From the NCBI GenBank assembly GCA_002328485.1, contig DCUF01000036.1, positions 1 through 37,523 of the forward strand: DNA of 37,523 nt. The letters are read 5' to 3'. The notes below the pieces were generated by a model. The model made no database searches. It was not told the origin of the DNA and saw only the letters and a list, made by a program, of their open reading frames with translations. This document shows, one piece after another, positions 32,621-37,523 of this stretch. Source of the DNA: Deltaproteobacteria bacterium UBA2221 (GTDB lineage Bacteria; Desulfobacterota; Syntrophorhabdia; Syntrophorhabdales; WCHB1-27). Both the position numbers and the translations under genes were made by a program. Every line of letters begins with the position of its first letter. Position 1 is the first letter of the stretch.

Positions 32621-33523
32621 TTATATCTCTTGTTCGATATGGCTCTCCAGGAGACGGAGGAAGGCACGACAAGCAGGCGACGAACTCATCTCCTTTTGCA
32701 TGACAACATCTATATTGAGCCAGAAGCCCCCATCGCTTACGGGAAGCACCTTCAAGCGCCCTGCGTTCACCTCTTCTTTTACGGCAGAAGGCAGCATGAG
32801 CGCAAGACCCTTCCCTTTCTCTACCAGACTTTTCATCAATGGAATACTGTCTATGTTGGCTGCCACTCGAACGTCGATATTCCTCTCCTTGAAATGATCG
32901 AGGATCAGTTGTCGCAGTATCGACCCCTCGCGGTGGAGTATGAACGGGCACCCCTGAAGATCCTTCCAGGAGATAGACTCCTTGGCTGCGAATGGGCCGA
33001 CCGGGGACGTAACGAGGACCATCTTTTCCGCCTTCGGAATACGGATAGCCCCCAGTTCGTCTGTGATCTTGTAAGGCGAAGGCACGAGGCAGACGTCATG
33101 CTGGAATTCAAGGAGCTCTTGGATAATCTCAACGGATGCTCCTTCTTTTACATTCAAGAATAGAAACGGTTCAGACTCCTTCAGAGATTCCAGGATCGGG
33201 GTCAGATAAGCCGTCAATGAACTGGAGACTCCCACCCTGAGGGAGGCATTTCTGCGACTTCTCAGAAAAGATTCCGCGTTCACTGAGGCATGGTATATTT
33301 CTTCGGCGTAGTTGAAAAGTCTTTGTCCGTCGGTGGTAAGGTAAATCTTTCTCCTTTTCACATGAATAAGCTTGACACGAAACGTATCCTCTAGCGCCCT
33401 GATCTGTTTCGTTACGGCCGGTTGGGTTATACACAGCTTCTCGGCTGCTGCTGTGACGTTCCCTTCCTTCCCAACAAAATAGAAGGTGAGGAGCTGGGAG
33501 ACATTGATAACGGGTGCTGGCAT
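32621..33523 (-). CDS. LysR-family transcriptional regulator
   Basis: The protein has 300 residues from the ATG at 33523; a TTG at 33550 would add nine residues before the helix-turn-helix. The N-terminal HTH (LLTFYFVGKEGNVTAAAEKL, ITQPAVTKQIRALED) is typical. The C-terminal periplasmic-binding-like effector domain (LRVGVSSSLTAYLTPI, LVTSPVGPF, LILDHFKERNIDVR, ALMLPSAVKEEV) is complete. It is divergent from the reductive dehalogenase homologue, with a CCTTG-N7-CAAGG dyad (LysR T-N11-A type) over that gene's -35 box, so it probably controls it. The coinducer is unknown. Confidence 0.92.
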   Translation of the reverse strand: MPAPVINVSQLLTFYFVGKEGNVTAAAEKLCITQPAVTKQIRALEDTFRVKLIHVKRRKIYLTTDGQRLFNYAEEIYHASVNAESFLRSRRNASLRVGVSSSLTAYLTPILESLKESEPFLFLNVKEGASVEIIQELLEFQHDVCLVPSPYKITDELGAIRIPKAEKMVLVTSPVGPFAAKESISWKDLQGCPFILHREGSILRQLILDHFKERNIDVRVAANIDSIPLMKSLVEKGKGLALMLPSAVKEEVNAGRLKVLPVSDGGFWLNIDVVMQKEMSSSPACRAFLRLLESHIEQEI

Positions 33524-33649
33524 AGCAGATTCTAACCCGTGAAGATCCAAAGGGGCAAGCAGAGCGCTTTCGCTTTCCCTGCGGTCTGATGCACGGTTGG
33601 TTCTGTTGGCGTTGTGTACCTGCCGGTTATCAACTCATGAGAAAATATG

Positions 33650-33679
33650 CCTTGAACCGCACAAGGACTGCCCTATACT
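33650..33679 (+). promoter_or_regulatory. Promoter and LysR-type box for the reductive dehalogenase homologue
   Basis: TTGAAC (33652-33657), a 16-bp spacer and TATACT (33674-33679). The dyad CCTTG (33650-33654) N7 CAAGG (33662-33666) overlaps the -35 box and contains a T-N11-A pattern. The divergent lysR gene starts about 130 bp away. Confidence 0.7.
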
Positions 33680-33761
33680 GTGATTGATGGATACAGAAAG
33701 GATAGCAAAATAGTCCTGAGACTAATTCGGATAGGGTCAACCATACCGAGGGGGTCACCGT

Positions 33762-34913
33762 ATGGGCAAGCTCAAGGCAAGGATCGGTTCAGGGGAAGCA
33801 GGGCGCTTCGATCAGAGAAACACCATGTACATGAGGCCAAGGGACCCCGAAAGATCCGATGAGAGGATACTGGACATCGGCAGACGCCATTATAGTGTAA
33901 AACGTTTCGGAAAAGCGCCGGGCTATACCATGAGAGACTGGTCCTTCGCCATGTCCATGTGGTACCTGGAGCGCTGGTGGGGTTTTGGGAATATGACGGG
34001 GAACGAAGGGCTCCTGACATGGTTTCCGGACGAGAAGGAACGGGCGTTGCGCGATCGTATGCACCCTGGCGAGAAATGGGAGGTTTCTGATCCAGGGGAG
34101 ATGAGCAGAAATATCAAGAAGGCCGCGCTATTTATCGGGGCTTCCCTGGTGGGGATCAGCAAGCTCGATCGCCGCTGGCTCTATTCACACAGTTTTCACC
34201 CCCACACCCACAACCATGCCCCCATAGAGATCCCTCCCGAATTTCAATATGCCATAGTCATGGCCCATGAGATGCCCTACGAACTGATGCAGACGTCACC
34301 TGCTTACGGAGGTTTTGCTTCCACAGGCCGGGGCTATTCCATGATGGCCTTTTGTGCCTCATCGCTCGCTCATTACATTCGCAGCCTGGGATATAAGGCG
34401 ATTCCCAACGGCAACGACACGGCATTGAGCATACCCCTTGCCGTCGATGCGGGCTTGGGCGAACTGGGACGCAACGGGATGCTCATAACTGAGAGGTTCG
34501 GCCCGAGGGTAAGGCTCAGCAAGGTGTTTACCGATCTACCCCTGGTGCCCGATAAGCCCGTTGAGTTCGGTGTGGCCGAGTACTGTGCCGCCTGCAAAAG
34601 ATGTGCGGAAGAGTGTCCCGCAGGCGCAATCAGCTTAGACGAACCGACCACCCGCGGGCCGACCATATCCAACAACAGCGGTCTGTACAAATGGTATATA
34701 AACCCCGAAAAGTGCCTCGATTTCTGGGCGCGCAACAATGGAAGCTGCGAGAACTGCGTCCGATCCTGCTCCTATAACAAGCTGCCGGGCAAGGTCCATG
34801 ATGCAGCACGATTCTCGATAAAGCATTTCCCAGGGCTTAACCCCGTCCTCGCCAAAATGGACAGGATCTTCGGTTATGGCAAGAGGGTCAAAACAGAAGA
34901 TGTTTGGAGATAA
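33762..34913 (+). CDS. Cytosolic reductive dehalogenase (RdhA) family protein
   Basis: Corrinoid and iron-sulfur protein of the RdhA family, 383 residues. Two cluster motifs are present: C275-x2-C278-x2-C281-x3-C285 (CAACKRCAEECP) and C318, C329, C332, C336 (CENCVRSC). LGELGRNGM, FGPRVRLSKVFTDLPLVPDKP and NGNDTALSIP are RdhA signatures. Y192, N218 and R251 keep the 26- and 33-residue spacing that I recall for catalytic Y246, N272 and R305 of PceA, suggesting a working active site. No Tat signal or membrane segment is visible and no rdhB anchor gene follows, so it is probably cytosolic and non-respiratory. QueG, a relative, lacks these signatures. The halogenated substrate, if any, is unknown. 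Confidence 0.88.
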   Translation: MGKLKARIGSGEAGRFDQRNTMYMRPRDPERSDERILDIGRRHYSVKRFGKAPGYTMRDWSFAMSMWYLERWWGFGNMTGNEGLLTWFPDEKERALRDRMHPGEKWEVSDPGEMSRNIKKAALFIGASLVGISKLDRRWLYSHSFHPHTHNHAPIEIPPEFQYAIVMAHEMPYELMQTSPAYGGFASTGRGYSMMAFCASSLAHYIRSLGYKAIPNGNDTALSIPLAVDAGLGELGRNGMLITERFGPRVRLSKVFTDLPLVPDKPVEFGVAEYCAACKRCAEECPAGAISLDEPTTRGPTISNNSGLYKWYINPEKCLDFWARNNGSCENCVRSCSYNKLPGKVHDAARFSIKHFPGLNPVLAKMDRIFGYGKRVKTEDVWR

Positions 34914-34967
34914 ATAGGCATTGATCCAGTGAGGTGGACGTCGAACGGCAGGACCGGGGTAGTTTGC

Positions 34968-35261
34968 ATGACATTTTCTGACCTATTTGGGCGATGGCAA
35001 TGGAGGCCCATACACGACTGTCCCGGGAGATACGTGCTCACCGGGGCGTCTCCATCCCTGTCGATCGAAGCCTTGACGGGCAGCACGGTGGAGATACGTG
35101 AGTTTCATGTTGAAACGGCACCGGACACGGTACTCATAGCCGTCCTGGAGGATGGTGGGTTGATAAGCTACCGGCGAGCCGACGGATCCTGTCTGCATAC
35201 ACTCAACACGGCCGAGGGCTTTTCTCGGAAGCTATCCCAACTGGGAATACGCTTGAGCTGA
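34968..35261 (+). CDS. Small protein of unknown function
   Basis: The protein has 97 residues from the ATG at 34968 (an earlier in-frame start at 34929 is less likely). It is soluble and compact, beginning MTFSDLFGRWQWRPIHDCPG and containing VEIREFHVE, TVLIAVLEDGGLISYRRADG and LHTLNTAEGF. I recall similar small proteins in other anaerobes, without a function. It lies 54 bp after the RdhA homologue on the same strand and may be co-transcribed with it. Confidence 0.7.
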   Translation: MTFSDLFGRWQWRPIHDCPGRYVLTGASPSLSIEALTGSTVEIREFHVETAPDTVLIAVLEDGGLISYRRADGSCLHTLNTAEGFSRKLSQLGIRLS

Positions 35262-35342
35262 GAATTCTCCTTTTGACTCCCCGAACCTGTCTTGATGGTA
35301 ATGGTGAGGTAAAACGGTGAGCGACTGGCGAAGGAGGTTCGA

Positions 35343-35462
35343 TTGAAGAAAAATAGGATTTTTTTGCCAATCGCCGGTGGCTCTCTAGGCCCCGTCAGGC
35401 TCGGTACCTTACCATTGGAAACTGCAGATAATACTTATTATTCAGAAAATGTATTTGACTAA
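35343..35462 (+). CDS. Possible 39-aa small ORF
   Basis: A TTG start lies 5 nt after a perfect AGGAGG (35332-35337) and opens a 39-residue frame (MKKNRIFLPIAGGSLGPVRL and on), ending TAA at 35460-35462. A 12-bp inverted repeat (AATGGTGAGGTA at 35300-35311, TACCTTACCATT at 35405-35416, one G-T wobble) brackets its beginning. No homology is recognised. It could be a remnant or chance. Confidence 0.3.
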   Translation: MKKNRIFLPIAGGSLGPVRLGTLPLETADNTYYSENVFD

Positions 35463-35488
35463 TCGCTGGAATGAATGTATGTATACAT
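35455..35488 (+). promoter_or_regulatory. Sigma-70 promoter for mvhD with TGTATACA palindrome
   Basis: TTGACT (35455-35460), a 17-bp spacer and TATGTA (35478-35483). The palindrome ATGTATACAT (35479-35488) overlaps the -10 and shares TGTATACA with the promoter of the GntR gene at 10860-10888. Transcription would start near 35490, leaving a leader of about 215 nt before mvhD. Confidence 0.65.
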
Positions 35489-35586
35489 AGTCTACTGGTC
35501 TACTAAGACCAGGCATCCAAACGGGAATAGATAGCAATGCTCAAGAAGATACTGATATTCGTTTCATTAGGCTGATTAAAGCAGAG

Positions 35587-35693
35587 GGGACCCGTCGGGT
35601 CTCACTTTGTGCCCGTGTCCGCCGTTTCTCCGCCCTAACACGCCTCTTGCCTCCTGGGAATTCGGCGCGCAGAAACGTGCGGCCGGATTTTTT
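35587..35693 (+). promoter_or_regulatory. Structured leader with terminator hairpin, copy 1 (riboswitch/attenuator candidate)
   Basis: The leader of mvhD contains, in order, an upstream hairpin (35587-35593 with 35597-35603), the box TTTCTCCGCCCTAAC (35625-35639), and a hairpin of CGGC and CGCA arms closed by TGCG and GCCG, ending in TGCGGCCGGATTTTTT (35678-35693). The terminal hairpin plus six T has the form of an intrinsic terminator just before the Shine-Dalgarno. The box's TCCGCC can pair with GGCCGGA, giving an alternative antiterminator. The same architecture recurs before hdrA at 37166-37272. The family is unconfirmed. Confidence 0.7.
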
Positions 35694-35708
35694 GTTATGG
35701 GAGGTCTC

Positions 35709-36566
35709 ATGTCACAGATCACACAAATCTCATCCCATCAGGGCATTGATCCTAAAAGCACGATGGGTACCCAAGCGGTATTTAAACCAAATATTGTCGG
35801 CTTCTTGTGTAACTGGTGCTGCTATGCAGGGGCAGACCTTTGCGGCGTTTCTCGCTTTCAGTATCCCGCCTACATAAGGATCATCAGGCTCATGTGCACA
35901 GGAAGGGTTGACCCTGCCTTCATACTCCGCGCGTTCGAGAATGGGGCTGATGGGGTGTATATCGGTGGTTGTTGGCCCGGCGAGTGTCACTATAACACCG
36001 AAGGGAACTATCACGCCCTCGGCATGGTGCGTTTAACCAAGAAGTTACTGGAATGGATCGGTGTAGATCCTGCACGGCTCAGGCTTGAATGGGTTTCGGC
36101 CTCAGAAGGTATTCGCTTTGCCGCCGTCATGACCGAATTCGGTGGACAGGTGGAACGGCTCGGGCCTTTGTGCAAGAGCGACGGGATAGACGAAGGACTC
36201 AGATTCAAGTTGCAGGCTGTGCAGAACTTACTTCCCTACATCAAACTCGTGGAAAGAGAAAGGCTAAGGGTTGTGCCCTTTGATTCCCTCGAGGAATACG
36301 ACAAATTCTTCGCCAGTGACGAAATGGACAGATTGTACCGCGAACTGATCGCCGACAAACTGGCAACGTCTGAAATAATGCTCCTCCTTCGCGAAGGGCC
36401 TCTTTCAAACGGCGAGATTTCCCGGGTTCTTGGGATCGATCAGGGAGATGTGGCGAGGTTGGTGAGCATCTCTGTCCGACAGGGACTGGTGAAGCTCGAT
36501 GAGAAGCAGAATGTTATGCTTCTTTCCGGTGTAAGGGAGAGTGATAGAGCGACCAGAGCCTCTTAA
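35709..36566 (+). CDS. mvhD: MvhD/FlpD-type electron-transfer subunit with C-terminal extension
   Basis: [2Fe-2S] subunit that links HdrA to hydrogenase or formate dehydrogenase in flavin-based electron bifurcation. It has 285 residues from the ATG at 35709, chosen because GGGAGG lies 4 nt upstream and longer frames would run through the leader hairpin. Residues 28-150 are the MvhD domain, with C34, C37 and C38 in CNWCCYAGAD, and C88 and C93 in GGCWPGECHY. The roughly 130 residues after it are extra: mostly helical, with a predicted winged-helix-like NGEISRVLGIDQGDVARLVS. Most MvhD proteins are near 140 residues. hdrA follows as a separate unit sharing the same leader type. Confidence 0.92.
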   Translation: MSQITQISSHQGIDPKSTMGTQAVFKPNIVGFLCNWCCYAGADLCGVSRFQYPAYIRIIRLMCTGRVDPAFILRAFENGADGVYIGGCWPGECHYNTEGNYHALGMVRLTKKLLEWIGVDPARLRLEWVSASEGIRFAAVMTEFGGQVERLGPLCKSDGIDEGLRFKLQAVQNLLPYIKLVERERLRVVPFDSLEEYDKFFASDEMDRLYRELIADKLATSEIMLLLREGPLSNGEISRVLGIDQGDVARLVSISVRQGLVKLDEKQNVMLLSGVRESDRATRAS

Positions 36567-36587
36567 CACGGCCACCCAAGCAAATCT

Positions 36588-36626
36588 GAGGGCTACCTCC
36601 CGGGCGCGGCCCGGGAGGTAGCCCTC
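36588..36626 (+). terminator. Very long hairpin after mvhD
   Basis: GAGGGCTACCTCCCGGG (36588-36604) and its exact complement (36610-36626) form a 17-bp stem with a 5-nt loop. No T-run follows. It ends the mvhD transcript or protects its 3' end. Confidence 0.82.
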
Positions 36627-36978
36627 TCACTATTCCTGTCAAACGTGTCCACAACATTTTGGGCAAACAGGTTCAAGAAAGTGGCCGGGCAGTCATGAAA
36701 CACGTTGCGACCCCAACTGTATCCCAGCCCATCCGTCCACCTGTTTGAGGCCCCCGTTCGCCCCTTTTTGGCAAAACCTTTTGAGAGTGAGGCTTCACGT
36801 CATTCACGCTACCGACGGTCCTTGCTCAGCCCTCGCTGAAAACAGATTTGTTCTTGCATCTGCCCGAAGAGGCCACCATTTCTGAAGGCAGGATTCTGGT
36901 TGTGAAAAACGTATTTTAATGTCTTCTTCCTGAAAAGCTTACACAAACGTTTCATCATTACCTAATTCAACTTTGCCC
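36627..36978. other. Intergenic stretch with no supported gene
   Basis: About 350 bp between the mvhD hairpin and the hdrA promoter. I see no gene, repeat or clear operator. Confidence 0.5.
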
Positions 36979-37007
36979 TTGACAAGCGTTCCTCCATTTG
37001 CTAAAGA
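36979..37007 (+). promoter_or_regulatory. Sigma-70 promoter for hdrA
   Basis: TTGACA (36979-36984), a 17-bp spacer and TAAAGA (37002-37007). It implies a leader of about 270 nt, which contains copy 2 of the structured element. Confidence 0.7.
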
Positions 37008-37165
37008 TTTGATCGTGCATCTTGTTAATTTTTGCACAAGTTTAATTCGAGCGATGGAAGGCCTTGGAAACATCGGGGCTTGGAAAGAAAAAGACCAGTA
37101 TTGAGGATAACGAGATCATGCGTGTAGCAGCAAATAGTTTTCTTCCCTTAAGCTGAGGAACTTGT

Positions 37166-37272
37166 CGGGAGTCCGTGTGGCTTCCCGTTAGAACCGCGAT
37201 CGCAGTTTCTCCGCCCTAACTCATCTTTTGACTCCCAGGGGTCCGGCGCAGAATCCTGCGGCCGGATTTTTT
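37166..37272 (+). promoter_or_regulatory. Structured leader with terminator hairpin, copy 2 (riboswitch/attenuator candidate)
   Basis: It has the same layout as the mvhD leader: an upstream hairpin (CGGGA 37166-37170 with TCCCG 37183-37187), the identical box TTTCTCCGCCCTAAC (37206-37220), then CCGGCGCAG/CTGCGGCCGG as a terminator stem ending in the identical TGCGGCCGGATTTTTT (37257-37272). The hdrA ATG follows 15 nt later. The upstream hairpin sequence differs from copy 1, while box, terminator and spacing are kept. Confidence 0.72.
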
Positions 37273-37287
37273 ATTCTGGGGGTTTTC

Positions 37288-37523
37288 ATGTCAGATCCTT
37301 CTAGTAACGTAATAGAACTCAAAGAGAATATTCAGCAACTTTGTAAGAGCCTTGGCGACAACAATTTTGCGGACGTGATGATTGTCGGCGGCGGCATCAG
37401 CGGCATTCAGGCAGCCCTCGATCTTGGGACCGCCGGTTTTAAGGTGTACCTGGTGGACAAATCACCCACCATCGGCGGACACATGGCCCAGCTCGATAAA
37501 ACCTTTCCCACCAACGACTGCTC
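37288..37523 (+). CDS. hdrA: Heterodisulfide reductase subunit A-like protein (5' end only)
   Basis: FAD and iron-sulfur protein that performs electron bifurcation or confurcation with MvhD. Only the first 78 residues lie in the window. After a roughly 28-residue leader helix comes VMIVGGGISGIQAALDLG (FAD Rossmann motif), then VYLVDKSPTIGGHMAQLDKT and FPTNDCS, the typical start of HdrA's first cluster segment. No Sec codon is seen in this part. The ATG at 37288 is preceded by GGGGG and by the structured leader. Confidence 0.93.
   Translation, partial: MSDPSSNVIELKENIQQLCKSLGDNNFADVMIVGGGISGIQAALDLGTAGFKVYLVDKSPTIGGHMAQLDKTFPTNDC

Noticed and set aside
33762..34913. Epoxyqueuosine reductase (QueG) instead of RdhA
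   Set aside because: It shares the ferredoxin motif, but the GELGRNGM, FGPRVRLSKVFTDLP and NGNDTALS blocks and the second cluster motif fit RdhA better.
35607..35708. An N-terminal extension of mvhD starting at a GTG at 35607
   Set aside because: It would translate the structured leader and lacks family similarity; the ATG at 35709 has a good Shine-Dalgarno.
35800..35850. MvhD as a selenoprotein
   Set aside because: MvhD homologues can carry Sec at the CxxC position, but here the codons are cysteine TGT/TGC with no in-frame TGA.

Overview
The window looks like part of the chromosome of an anaerobic, G+C-moderate bacterium of the deltaproteobacterial (Desulfobacterota / Syntrophorhabdus-like) type. 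The case is gene content only: MvhD next to HdrA, a 4-hydroxybutyryl-CoA dehydratase homologue, two acyl-CoA/succinyl-CoA synthetase pairs, an aromatic-type aldehyde dehydrogenase, a corrinoid reductive dehalogenase homologue and FCD-type GntR regulators. No rRNA, tRNA, CRISPR array or complete insertion sequence was seen.

Layout. (1) 1-7.2 kb, minus strand: a FixL/FixJ-like two-component system (1341-aa multi-PAS kinase with a periplasmic sensor, plus a LuxR/NarL-type regulator), two small exported proteins (SYLF and a helical protein) and an outer-membrane protein. A 16-bp palindrome precedes three promoters here, in the same position relative to the -35 box each time, and looks like the regulator's operator. 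(2) 7.4-10.7 kb, plus: hemE-hemH-hemG/hemY, the late protoporphyrin branch of haem synthesis. (3) 11-15.7 kb: a GntR regulator, an AsmA/DUF748-like protein, an internally deleted receiver protein, a possible micro-ORF and a radical SAM protein. (4) 15.9-25.6 kb: acyl-CoA metabolism. A sucCD-like pair is divergent from a second GntR gene. That gene is followed by an AbfD-family [4Fe-4S]/FAD dehydratase, a decayed tetR with REP-like hairpins, an exported phosphoesterase, and an operon of ADP-forming acyl-CoA synthetase alpha and beta with an aldehyde dehydrogenase. A plausible overall role is conversion of an aldehyde or hydroxyacid through CoA esters to ATP, but the substrate is not determinable. 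(5) 25.7-33.5 kb: housekeeping genes nadC-tatD-tcdA, carB, larE and a lysR gene. (6) 33.7-37.5 kb: a cytosolic reductive dehalogenase homologue divergent from lysR, a small conserved-looking protein, then mvhD and the start of hdrA (cut by the window edge), which serve in flavin-based electron bifurcation.

The most notable signal is a pair of closely related untranslated leaders, one before mvhD and one before hdrA. Each carries an identical 15-nt box, an intrinsic-terminator hairpin with an identical 16-nt 3' part, and a possible competing antiterminator pairing. This is the signature of a shared riboswitch or attenuator for the electron-bifurcating complex. I could not confirm its family; a molybdenum/tungsten cofactor riboswitch is the first hypothesis to test.
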